From assembly GCF_006517435.1 (NCBI RefSeq), contig NZ_VHQG01000005.1, forward strand, positions 672 through 64,671: DNA of 64,000 nucleotides. The letters are read 5' to 3'. The translations under genes were made by a program, and so were the position numbers. Each line of letters begins with the position of its first letter. The first letter of the stretch is position 1. Source of the stretch: Schumannella soli (GTDB lineage Bacteria > Actinomycetota > Actinomycetes > Actinomycetales > Microbacteriaceae). Positions 43,355 to 51,108 of the stretch are shown piece after piece. The notes under the pieces were generated by a model that did not search any database, had not been told where the DNA came from, and worked only from the letters and a program-made list of their open reading frames with translations.

Positions 43355-44236
43355 GTGCACGATCTGGAGACCCGCGAGCTGCGCTACTTCGTCGCCGTGG
43401 CCGAGGAGCTGAATGTCACGCGCGCCGCCGAGCGTCTCGGCATCGCGCAGCCGCCCCTGTCGCGGGCGATCCGCCAGCTCGAGCAGCGGCTCGAGGTGCA
43501 GCTGATCGACCGGGTTCCGAGCGGCATCCGCCTCACGTCCGCGGGCGAGGTGCTGCTGCGCGAGGCTCGCGCGGCGCTGCAGGCCGTCGGCGCCGCGGCG
43601 CTGCGCACCCGTCGCGCCGGCGTCGAGGCCGAGACCGGCGATCGCGTGCTGACCCTCGCGACCAAGGCGGGGTCATCGCACGAGCTGCTGCAGGCGATCC
43701 TCGACGCGAACGAGGCCGCCGGGCAGACCCGCATCGAGGTGCTGCTCTGCGAGATCGGCGAGCAGGCGACACTGCTGCGCGAGGGCGCGGCGGATGTCGC
43801 GATCATGCACCGCCCCTTCGACGACCTGGCCGGCTTCGAGACGGCCGACCTGCTGACCGAGCCGCAGGTCGCGATCGTGCCGAGCTCGCATCCGCTCGCC
43901 GCCCGCAGCGAGGTCACGCGCGAGGAGGTCGCGAACGTTCCCGGACTGCCGATCGCCCGCTGGCCGCGGCTCGACGGCAGCTACCCCGAGGGGGACGGGC
44001 CCGAGGTGCGCTCGCAGACGCAGCTCGCCCAGCTCGTCGCGCTCGGACGCACGCTGCTCGTGATCCCGCGCTCGAGTCGAGCGTGGCAGTGGCCCGAGCA
44101 CACGGCCGTTCCGGTGGTGGATGCGCCGCACTCGACGACCCTGCTGGCGTGGCCCCACGGCCACGGCTCGGCCGACGTCGACCGGCTGGTCGCGACGGCC
44201 GAGCGGGTCGCCGGGCTCGCGGTCGCGCTCGGGTGA
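43355..44236 (+). CDS. LysR-family transcriptional regulator
   Basis: Regulator of 293 aa. Residues 5-62 form the LysR helix-turn-helix (LNVTRAAERLGIAQPPLSRA, IRQLEQRLEVQL), and residues 90-290 the periplasmic-binding-like effector domain. It starts at GTG 43355. It is divergent from the SDR gene and probably binds the CGATAC-N7-GTATCG box at 43297, activating that gene and repressing itself. The inducer is unknown. The 142 bp after it contain no evident feature. Confidence 0.92.
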   Translation: MHDLETRELRYFVAVAEELNVTRAAERLGIAQPPLSRAIRQLEQRLEVQLIDRVPSGIRLTSAGEVLLREARAALQAVGAAALRTRRAGVEAETGDRVLTLATKAGSSHELLQAILDANEAAGQTRIEVLLCEIGEQATLLREGAADVAIMHRPFDDLAGFETADLLTEPQVAIVPSSHPLAARSEVTREEVANVPGLPIARWPRLDGSYPEGDGPEVRSQTQLAQLVALGRTLLVIPRSSRAWQWPEHTAVPVVDAPHSTTLLAWPHGHGSADVDRLVATAERVAGLAVALG

Positions 44237-44378
44237 GCGGAGGCCGGGCCCGCCCGCCCGCCGGCGAACGCGCCGCGCGACACGGTGTCGGCCGTGCGTG
44301 CCGGCAACGTCGCATCACGCGGCGGCCGCTTCGAGGAGCCGACGCTGTGCCGCCGCGACCGTCCGCGCGGCAGTCCCC

Positions 44379-45938
44379 CTACACGTCGCTCGTGACGAGG
44401 TCGTCGCCGACGCGCTGCGCGCTCGACGCACCCGGCTCGGTCGAGCCCGCGACCACGGGCGCCGCGATCGGGTACGCCCGCCATGACCCCGACGCGGGGC
44501 GTGCCCCGGCGAGGTGCTCGGCGATGCGGACGACCTGGTGGCTGTAGCCGAACTCGTTGTCGTACCAGACGTAGACGACGACGTGGCGTCCGTCGGCGAC
44601 CGTGGCGAGGCCGTCGACGATGCCGGTCTGGCGGGCGCCGAGGAAGTCGGTCGACACCGCATCCGGGCTCTCGACGTAGCCGACCTGGCGGCGCAGCGGC
44701 GAGCGCACCGAGGTGACGCGGATGAGGTCGTTGACCTCGGCCGCCGTCACCGCGCGCGACAGCTCGAGGTTGAGGATCGCGATCGACACGTCGGGGGTGG
44801 GCACGCGGATGGCGTTGCCGGTCAGCTTGCCCTCGAACTTCGGCAGCGCCTTCGCCACCGCACGAGCGGCGCCGGTCTCGGTGATGACCATGTTGAGCCC
44901 GGCGGCGCGGCCGCGGCGGTCGGCCTTGTGGAAGTTGTCGATGAGGTTCTGGTCGTTGGTGAAGGAGTGGATCGTCTCGATGTGTCCGCGCTCGACGCCG
45001 AGGGCGTCATCCAGCACCTTGAGCACCGGCGTGACCGCGTTGGTGGTGCACGAGGCGGCCGACACGATCTGCGCATCCCCGATGCTGTCGCTGTTGACGC
45101 CGTGCACGATGTTCGGCAGGTCGCCCTTGCCCGGTGCGGTCAGCAGAACGCGGGCGATGCCGGGGCGCTCGAGGTGCTGGCGCAGGCCCGCCTCGTCGCG
45201 CCAGCGGCCCGTGTTGTCGATGAGGATCGCATCCGAGATTCCGTGGGCGCTGTAGTCGACCTCGCGCGGGTCGTCGGCGTAGATGACCTGGATGAGCGTG
45301 CCGTTCGCGAGGATCGTCTCCGCGTCGTGGTCGACCGAGATCGTGCCCTCGAAGGGGCCGTGGATGCTGTCGCGGCGCAGCAGGCTGGCGCGCTTGACGA
45401 GGTCGTCGTCCGAGCCGCGGCGCACGACGATCGCGCGCAGGCGGGGCCCGCCGCCGCTGCCGGCGTGGTTGATGAGGATGCGGGCCACGAGACGCCCGAT
45501 GCGTCCGAAGCCGTAGAGCACGACATCCCGCCCGGCGGTCTGCGCGACGATCTCGTCGGCGCTCGGGGCGGGCAGCTCGCGCGCGAGGAACTCGGCGAGC
45601 GTCAGCTCGGGCTCGGCCGTGCGCGCCTCGCGGTGGTCGGCGAGCAGGGCGGCGAGGTCGACCGAGAGCCCGCGGGTTCCGGCGTCGAGCAGCGCCTCGG
45701 CCAGCTCGACGGTCTTGTCGAGCGGGATCTGGAACGCGTCGGCGTGCCGCCCGAAGCGGTGCGCCTTGACGACGTCGATCGCCGAGAGATTGATCAGCCG
45801 GCGCCCGTAGAGCGAGGTGACGACGCCGCGCTCGCGGTGCAGTCGGCCGAGCAGGGGGATGAGGCGCTCGGCCTGCGACTGGGTGTCGGCCCAGGAGAGG
45901 AGGGCCTCGTGACGGGCGGAGGGAGTGGATCGCTGCAT
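44379..45938 (-). CDS. Glyceraldehyde-3-phosphate dehydrogenase, long GapB-like type
   Basis: Protein of 519 aa, much longer than classical GAPDH (about 335). Residues 1-125 are an extra helical domain. The Rossmann motif LYGFGRIGRLVARIL starts near residue 140; the catalytic Cys is in SAASCTTNAVTPVL, and the catalytic His in HSFTNDQNLID; WYDNEFGYS is at the C-terminus. The long form is typical of the second GAPDH (GapB) of corynebacteria and relatives, linked to gluconeogenic flow. The start is ATG 45938; the frame is open upstream without support. It is monocistronic and divergent from the FurA-like gene. Confidence 0.9.
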   Translation of the reverse strand: MQRSTPSARHEALLSWADTQSQAERLIPLLGRLHRERGVVTSLYGRRLINLSAIDVVKAHRFGRHADAFQIPLDKTVELAEALLDAGTRGLSVDLAALLADHREARTAEPELTLAEFLARELPAPSADEIVAQTAGRDVVLYGFGRIGRLVARILINHAGSGGGPRLRAIVVRRGSDDDLVKRASLLRRDSIHGPFEGTISVDHDAETILANGTLIQVIYADDPREVDYSAHGISDAILIDNTGRWRDEAGLRQHLERPGIARVLLTAPGKGDLPNIVHGVNSDSIGDAQIVSAASCTTNAVTPVLKVLDDALGVERGHIETIHSFTNDQNLIDNFHKADRRGRAAGLNMVITETGAARAVAKALPKFEGKLTGNAIRVPTPDVSIAILNLELSRAVTAAEVNDLIRVTSVRSPLRRQVGYVESPDAVSTDFLGARQTGIVDGLATVADGRHVVVYVWYDNEFGYSHQVVRIAEHLAGARPASGSWRAYPIAAPVVAGSTEPGASSAQRVGDDLVTSDV

Positions 45939-46160
45939 GACGGTGGGTACGCCTTCGGGGTCGGTGGGATCGTGTCCCGGCCCCGCGGTGGCGACGCGGC
46001 CGTGTACGTCTATTCTGCCGCGCGCATCCGCTCGAGCCAACCCGACGGCGCTCGATCGCCGAGGGGCGAGCGGCCGGACAGGGGAGCGCGCATCCCCTCG
46101 CCTGGATGTTCACCCGACGTTATTCGTAATCACTCAAAACACCCGACTAGGGTCGACGGC

Positions 46161-46601
46161 ATGGACGACCTCGCAGTGCGCACCGAGCCGGCGGCCGACG
46201 CCGACGCGGCCGCGCTGCGATCGGCCGGGCTCAAGGTCACCCGCGGCCGGCTGGCCGCTCTGCGCCTGCTTCAGCGGATGCCGCACAGCGACGCCGAGAC
46301 TATCCACCGCCACGCGGTGACCGACGAGCCCACCCTCTCGGTGCAGTCGATGCACAACGTGCTGACCGACCTCACCAGGGCCGGACTGCTGCGTCGCATC
46401 GAACCGGAGCGCTCCGCCGCTCTGTACGAGCGCCGCGTGGGCGACAACCACCACCACGTGGTCTGTCGCGCGTGCGGCAAGGTCGCCGACGTCGACTGCG
46501 TCGTCGGGCACGCCCCGTGCCTGGCGCCCAGCGACGCCGGAGGCTTCGCCATCGACACCGCCGAGGTCGTCTTCTGGGGGCTGTGCGCCGACTGCCGGTG
46601 A
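46161..46601 (+). CDS. Fur-family peroxide/iron regulator (FurA/CatR-like)
   Basis: Regulator of 146 aa: N-terminal winged helix (AALRSAGLKVTRGRLAALRL to LTDLTRAGLLRRIE) and C-terminal dimerisation domain with the regulatory metal site GDNHHHVVCRACG and structural-zinc pairs CRAC and CADC. It lies 120 bp upstream of catalase on the same strand, the usual furA-cat arrangement, so it probably represses the catalase and itself until oxidised by peroxide. Just before it, around 46118-46140, is an AT-rich stretch (TTATTCGTAATCACTCAAAA) that is the best candidate for its binding site and promoter. Confidence 0.92.
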   Translation: MDDLAVRTEPAADADAAALRSAGLKVTRGRLAALRLLQRMPHSDAETIHRHAVTDEPTLSVQSMHNVLTDLTRAGLLRRIEPERSAALYERRVGDNHHHVVCRACGKVADVDCVVGHAPCLAPSDAGGFAIDTAEVVFWGLCADCR

Positions 46602-46721
46602 CGGGGCGTGCCGGTGACTCCGCACCGGTTCGCGCCGCGATCGACGACGGGATGCGCATCCCCACCGCCCCTGCCGGGTTCGGCCGGCAGGAGCTCGCTC
46701 CGAATGAAACGAGAGACACAC

Positions 46722-48236
46722 GTGACCGACGCGAAGACCACGACCAACTCCGGCGCCCCCGTCGCCAGCGACCAGCACTCCCAGTCCGTCGGGCCGGACG
46801 GCGCGATCGCGCTGACCGACCACTACCTGGTCGAGAAGCTCGCCCAGTTCAACCGCGAGCGCGTGCCCGAGCGCGTCGTGCACGCCAAGGGCGGCGGCGC
46901 CTTCGGCTCGCTGGTCGTGACGCACGACGTCTCGCAGTACACGCACGCGGCGCTGTTCCAGCCGGATGTCGAGACCGAGCTGCTCATCCGCTTCTCCACC
47001 GTCGCCGGCGAGCAGGGCAGCCCCGACACGTGGCGCGACCCGCGCGGCTTCGCGGTGAAGTTCTACACGAGCGAGGGCAACTACGACCTCGTCGGCAACA
47101 ACACGCCCGTCTTCTTCATCAAGGACGGCATCAAGTTCCCCGACTTCATCCGCTCGCAGAAGCGCCTGCCCGGCAGCCACCTGCGCGACAACGACATGCA
47201 GTGGGACTTCTGGACGCTGCAGCCCGAGAGCGCGCACCAGGTCACCTGGCTGATGGGCGACCGCGGACTGCCGAAGAGCTGGCGCCACATGGACGGCTTC
47301 GGCTCGCACACCTACCAGTGGATCAACGCCGCCGGCGAGCGCTTCTGGGTCAAGTACCACTTCCGCACGAAGCAGGGCAACGAGTTCCTGCCGCAGGACG
47401 AGGCCGACCGTCTCGCCGGCTCGGACGCCGACCTGCACATCCGCGACCTCTACGACGCGATCGAGAACGGCGACTTCCCGCAGTGGGATCTCAGCGTGCA
47501 GGTCATGCCCTACGACGAGGCCGCCGGCTACCGCTTCAACCCCTTCGACCTCACGAAGGTGTGGCCCAAGAGCGACTACCCGCTCATCCCGGTCGGCACG
47601 GTCACGCTGAACCGCAACCCCGAGAACTACTTCGCCGAGATCGAGCAGGCCGCCTTCGCGCCGTCGAACTTCGTTCCCGGCATCGCGGCCAGCCCCGACA
47701 AGATGCTGCAGGCCCGCATCTTCAGCTACGCGGATGCGCACCGCTACCGCGTCGGCACCAACCACGCGCAGCTGCCGGTCAACGCCCCGAAGAACGAGGC
47801 GCACAGCTACTCGAAGGACGGCGCCTCGCGCTTCGGCTTCGAGCACCCGAGTGTGCCGGTGTACGCGCCGAACTCCTTCGGCGGACCGCACGCCGACCCG
47901 GCCGCCCACGGCGACGACCGCGGCTGGCAGAACGACGGCGAGCTCGTGCGCTCGGCCGCGACCCTGCACGCCGAGGACGATGACTTCGGCCAGGCCCGCA
48001 CCCTCGTCAACGAGGTGCTGGATGACGCGGCCCGCGAGCGCCTCGTCGGCAACATCGCCGGGCACGTCGGCAAGACGACGATCCCCGACATCCGCGAGCG
48101 CGCCCTGCAGTACTGGGACAACGTGGATGCCGAGCTCGGCCGCCGCGTGCGCGAGTCGGTCGCCCCGATCGAGAACCCGCGCGAGACCCTCGTGCCGGCT
48201 CCGGTGCCGACCCCGGCGGGTCCCGCCCAGGGCTGA
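46722..48236 (+). CDS. katA: Monofunctional haem catalase
   Basis: Decomposes hydrogen peroxide in the cytosol. The 504 aa protein has the distal His in [12 protein letters not shown], the distal Asn in [11 protein letters not shown], and the proximal haem-ligand Tyr in [14 protein letters not shown]. The length fits small-subunit (clade 3) catalases. GTG 46722 is preferred since GAGAG lies 6 bp upstream and the protein then begins [14 protein letters not shown] 46704 would add six residues. It is downstream of, and probably controlled by, the Fur-family gene. A structured intergenic region follows instead of a simple terminator. Confidence 0.94.
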   Translation: MTDAKTTTNSGAPVASDQHSQSVGPDGAIALTDHYLVEKLAQFNRERVPERVVHAKGGGAFGSLVVTHDVSQYTHAALFQPDVETELLIRFSTVAGEQGSPDTWRDPRGFAVKFYTSEGNYDLVGNNTPVFFIKDGIKFPDFIRSQKRLPGSHLRDNDMQWDFWTLQPESAHQVTWLMGDRGLPKSWRHMDGFGSHTYQWINAAGERFWVKYHFRTKQGNEFLPQDEADRLAGSDADLHIRDLYDAIENGDFPQWDLSVQVMPYDEAAGYRFNPFDLTKVWPKSDYPLIPVGTVTLNRNPENYFAEIEQAAFAPSNFVPGIAASPDKMLQARIFSYADAHRYRVGTNHAQLPVNAPKNEAHSYSKDGASRFGFEHPSVPVYAPNSFGGPHADPAAHGDDRGWQNDGELVRSAATLHAEDDDFGQARTLVNEVLDDAARERLVGNIAGHVGKTTIPDIRERALQYWDNVDAELGRRVRESVAPIENPRETLVPAPVPTPAGPAQG

Positions 48237-48256
48237 CGCTCCCGGCTCCTTCTCGT

Positions 48257-48380
48257 GAGTTGCCCGCTTCCGCGGCTTGTCGTGCGTGACATTCCGCGGA
48301 AGTGGGCAACTCGCGTCCTCCGCCGAGTTGCCCACTTCGGCCGGGTTCTCGTCTCGGAAGCCGGCAGAACTAGGCAACTC
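48257..48380. repeat. Two tandem stem-loops built of GAGTTGCCC arms
   Basis: A 19-bp arm at 48257-48275 pairs with 48294-48312 with one G-T wobble. A second copy of GAGTTGCCCACTTC starts at 48325 and pairs less well with AGGCAACTC at 48372-48380. Both lie just after the catalase gene and may end its transcript. Confidence 0.75.
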
Positions 48381-48453
48381 ATGCTCTCCGAGGCGTGAGG
48401 GAGCCGGATGCGCGGCTCGACCTCCCCGGAGGCTCGGGCCGCGCATCCATGTT

Positions 48454-48524
48454 CGTGAGGGGTCGCAAAGGCCCCTCGCGGACCCCGATTCGAGCCTTCG
48501 ACGGGGCCTTTGCGACCCCTCACG
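48454..48524. repeat. Intergenic palindrome with perfect 22-bp arms
   Basis: Positions 48454-48475 (starting CGTGAGGGGTCGC) are exactly complementary to 48503-48524, with a 27-base loop. It is downstream of both the catalase and the convergent Clp genes. A smaller repeat with the CTCGGGGGAG core follows at 48547. Confidence 0.8.
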
Positions 48525-48562
48525 GATCTACCCGGAACTCGGGGCACTCGGGGGAGTTCGGC

Positions 48563-49180
48563 TCAAGCGCCGAGCGGACGCGGGGTGCGCGGGGGAGCGG
48601 CGGCGAGCACGTGGTCGGCGAGGCCGTAGTCGCGGGCGGCGCTCGCCGTGAAGACGCGGTCGTGGTCGGTGTCGGCGCGCAGCGTCTCGACGGTCTGGCC
48701 CGTGTGGTCGGCCAGGATCTGCTCCATCTCCCCGCGCTGGCGCACCACCTCATCCGCCGCCAGGATCAGGTCGGGGATCGCCCCGCGGCCCTGCGCCGCC
48801 GGCTGGTGCAGCACGACCCGCGCGTGCGGCAGCACCGCCCGCTTTCCCGCCGCGCCCGCCGCGAGCAGCGCTGCGCCCACCCCGACCGCCTGGCCCACGC
48901 AGGTCGTCGCGACATCCGGCTGGATGAAGCGCATCGTGTCGTAGATCGCGAGCATCGCGCTCGGGTCGCCGCCTTCGCAGTTGATGTAGAGCTGGATGTC
49001 GGTGTCGGGGCTGTCGGAAGCGAGGTGCAGCAGCTGCGCGATGAGCGCGTTCGCGACGCCCGCGTCGATGCCGGTGCCGAGGTAGATGATGCGCTCGGTG
49101 AGCAGGTGCGAGTAGACATCCATGATGCGGTCGCCGCGGGAATCCCGGGCGATGACGTTGGGGATCGTGTAGGTGCTCAT
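48563..49180 (-). CDS. ClpP-family subunit lacking the catalytic serine (ClpR-like)
   Basis: Protein of 205 aa of the ClpP protease fold. The usual GQAASMGA nucleophile motif reads GQAVGVGA, so the catalytic Ser is Gly100; the His (LHQP, His125) and the Asp (DTDHDR, Asp174) are kept. It should therefore be inactive as a peptidase and would act in a mixed ring with an active partner. That partner is the gene directly upstream (49177-49803), overlapping by 4 bp. The C-terminus ends in a Pro/Arg-rich tail (PPRTPRPLGA). Cyanobacterial and plastid ClpR subunits give a precedent for serine-less members. Confidence 0.9.
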   Translation of the reverse strand: MSTYTIPNVIARDSRGDRIMDVYSHLLTERIIYLGTGIDAGVANALIAQLLHLASDSPDTDIQLYINCEGGDPSAMLAIYDTMRFIQPDVATTCVGQAVGVGAALLAAGAAGKRAVLPHARVVLHQPAAQGRGAIPDLILAADEVVRQRGEMEQILADHTGQTVETLRADTDHDRVFTASAARDYGLADHVLAAAPPRTPRPLGA

Positions 49181-49803
49181 CGGGTGACCTCCGCGCGGAA
49201 CCCGGTCACCGCGGCGCGGTCGCGCTCGCCCGGACGGAACTCGTCGAAGCGCGTCACGATCCGGTCGATGAAACCGTAGTCGAGCGCCTCCTGCGCCGTG
49301 TACCAGTGGTCGTGCAGCGAGTCGTCGAACACGCGCTCGCGCGGCTGGCCGGTGTCGTCGCTGATGAGTCCGAGCACGGTGTCGCGGGTGTGGCGCAGGT
49401 CGTGGGCCTGCAGCTCGACGTCGACCGCGGCGCCGCCGATGCCCGACGAGCCCTGGTGCAGCAGCACGCGGGCGTGCGGCAGGGCGCGTCGCTTGCCCTT
49501 CGTGCCGGCCGAGAGCAGGAACTGCCCCGCGCTGTAGGCGATGCCGAGCACGAGCGTCGACACGTCGTTCGGGATGGCGCGCATGACATCGCGGATCGCC
49601 AGCATCGACGGCACCGAGCCGCCGGGCGAGTGGATCCAGAGGTCGATGTCACGCGTCTCGCTCTCGGTCGCGAGGGCGATCAGCTGGGTCGCGAGCAGCG
49701 TGCCGTTGTCGTCGTCGAGCACGCCGTCGAGCACGAGCACGCGCCGCTCGTAGAGTTCGCGCCGCACGGCCTGGTCGAACACGGGGATCTTGTTCTCGGT
49801 CAT
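49177..49803 (-). CDS. ClpP-family serine protease subunit
   Basis: Proteolytic subunit of 208 aa of a Clp protease, working in the cytosol with an AAA+ unfoldase. Triad: Ser91 in GIAYSAGQFLL, His116 in LLHQGSSG, Asp165 in SLHDHW. The canonical GQAAS context is altered to GIAYS, and the sequence diverges from housekeeping ClpP1/ClpP2, so this is an accessory copy. ATG 49803 is chosen because the protein then starts just before the ClpP core; the open frame extends far upstream only as a shadow. It is the first gene of a two-gene operon with the serine-less subunit and is divergent from an aldo/keto reductase. Confidence 0.9.
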   Translation of the reverse strand: MTENKIPVFDQAVRRELYERRVLVLDGVLDDDNGTLLATQLIALATESETRDIDLWIHSPGGSVPSMLAIRDVMRAIPNDVSTLVLGIAYSAGQFLLSAGTKGKRRALPHARVLLHQGSSGIGGAAVDVELQAHDLRHTRDTVLGLISDDTGQPRERVFDDSLHDHWYTAQEALDYGFIDRIVTRFDEFRPGERDRAAVTGFRAEVTR

Positions 49804-49844
49804 GGCTCCACCGTGCGCTCGAGCGGGTGCCGCTGTCGCCGGAA

Positions 49845-49873
49845 TCTGCCGTGCGCAGATCTGCTGACAGCAG
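49845..49873. promoter_or_regulatory. Overlapping palindromes upstream of the clp operon (PopR-like box)
   Basis: TCTGCC-GTG-CGCAGA (49845-49859) is nearly the Streptomyces PopR element TTCTGCC-3N-GGCAGAA that activates accessory clpP genes. It overlaps the perfect palindromes GCAGATCTGC (49855-49864) and CTGCTG-A-CAGCAG (49861-49873). The cluster lies 42-70 bp before the clp start codon. No PopR/ClgR gene is in the window. Confidence 0.55.
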
Positions 49874-49977
49874 AGCCCTCCGCAGCCGACATTTGTCAGC
49901 ACAAAGTCGCTAGCGTGGATGCGCGGCGCCCGCTCACGATGCGGCGTCGCGATCACATCCAGTCGAGGAGGACCCCG

Positions 49978-50814
49978 ATGAGCGACGCGCTCGCACCCCG
50001 CACCCTGAACGACGGCCACAGCATCCCGGCGATCGGATTCGGCAGCTACCCGCACCACGGCGAGGACAGCGACGAGATGGTCACGAACGCGCTCGACCTG
50101 GGCTACCGCCTGATCGACACCGCGCTGCGCTACGAGAACGAGGTCGAGGTCGGCGCGGCCGTGCGCCGCAGCTCCGTTCCGCGCGACGAGATCGTCGTCA
50201 CCTCGAAGCTCGCCGGGCGGCACCACGGTCGCGACGGGGCGCGTCAGGGCGTCGCCGACTCGCTGAAGAACCTCGGGCTCGAGACGATCGACCTGTTCCT
50301 CATCCACTGGCCGCTGCCGAAGCAGGGCAAGTTCGTCGACACCTGGAAGACGCTCGTCGAGCTGCGCGACGAGGGCAAGCTGCGCTCGATCGGCGTCTCG
50401 AACTTCACGCCGCAGCACCTCGAGCAGATCATCGACGCGACCGGCGTCGTGCCCGCAGTCAACCAGGTCGAGCTGCATCCCGCGTTCACGCAGACAGAGC
50501 TGCGCAAGGTGCACGACGAGCTCGGCATCGTGACCGAGGCGTGGAGTCCGCTCGGCCGCGGCACGGGCCTGCTCGACGAGCCCGTCATCCGCGACGCCGC
50601 CGAGAAGTACGGGGTGACGACCGGGCAGATCGCGCTGCGCTGGCACGTGCAGCAGGGCATCGTGCCGATCCCGATGTCATCGAACCCCGCGCGCCGCGCC
50701 GCGAACCTCGAGCTCGCCGGCTTCGCGCTGACGGATGACGAGGTCGCCGCGATCTCGGCCCTCGACCGCGGCCGCATCTGGGGCCAGGACCCGGACGAGC
50801 ACGAGGAGTTCTGA
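49978..50814 (+). CDS. Aldo/keto reductase (2,5-diketo-D-gluconate reductase-like)
   Basis: NADPH-dependent cytosolic reductase of 278 aa with the AKR5-like pattern. The catalytic tetrad is visible: Asp and Tyr in LIDTALRYENE, Lys in VVTSKLAG, His in FLIHWPLP. Cofactor-binding motifs IPMSSNPARRAANLEL and the C-terminal IWGQDPDEHEEF are also typical. GAGGAGG lies 5-10 bp before the ATG. Substrate is probably a small aldehyde or keto sugar. It is divergent from the clp operon and followed by a repeat-filled 294-bp gap. Confidence 0.92.
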   Translation: MSDALAPRTLNDGHSIPAIGFGSYPHHGEDSDEMVTNALDLGYRLIDTALRYENEVEVGAAVRRSSVPRDEIVVTSKLAGRHHGRDGARQGVADSLKNLGLETIDLFLIHWPLPKQGKFVDTWKTLVELRDEGKLRSIGVSNFTPQHLEQIIDATGVVPAVNQVELHPAFTQTELRKVHDELGIVTEAWSPLGRGTGLLDEPVIRDAAEKYGVTTGQIALRWHVQQGIVPIPMSSNPARRAANLELAGFALTDDEVAAISALDRGRIWGQDPDEHEEF

Positions 50815-50850
50815 CCCTCGCCGCCCCGACGCGGCCCGGCGCCTGACGCG

Positions 50851-51084
50851 GATACTGGCGAGCGGCGCACCCGGAGCCCTGGGCGGGCTCGGGTGGGCCG
50901 CTCGCCAGTATCGCGTGGCGTCTCGCCAGTATCGGGGCCGGTCAGGCATCGGCGGGTGAGGACGCGGCCGTCGACGGTCGTCCTCGGGATGCCGCGACGC
51001 GGACACTGGCGAGCGGGACCGCCGCGCGCCCCGGGCTGCTCGTGCCGACGCCTCGCCAGTATCGCGTGGCGTCTCGCCAGTATC
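50851..51084. repeat. Duplicated inverted-repeat element with CTCGCCAGTATC arms
   Basis: Six copies of CTCGCCAGTATC: forward complement at 50851-50862 and 51002-51013 (one mismatch), reverse at 50901-50912, 50922-50933, 51052-51063 and 51073-51084. The pair at 50901-50933 and the pair at 51052-51084 are identical over 33 bp, 151 bp apart. The element fills the gap between two convergent genes. Confidence 0.85.
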
Positions 51085-51108
51085 CGCGCGTCGCCGGGGG
51101 CGCCCGGG

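Noticed and set aside
44237-44378. Possible remnant gene between LysR and GAPDH
   Set aside because: No coherent frame or motif; just GC-rich spacer.
46134-48446. 770-aa minus-strand open frame over FurA and catalase
   Set aside because: Shadow of two well-supported genes; no recognisable motif.
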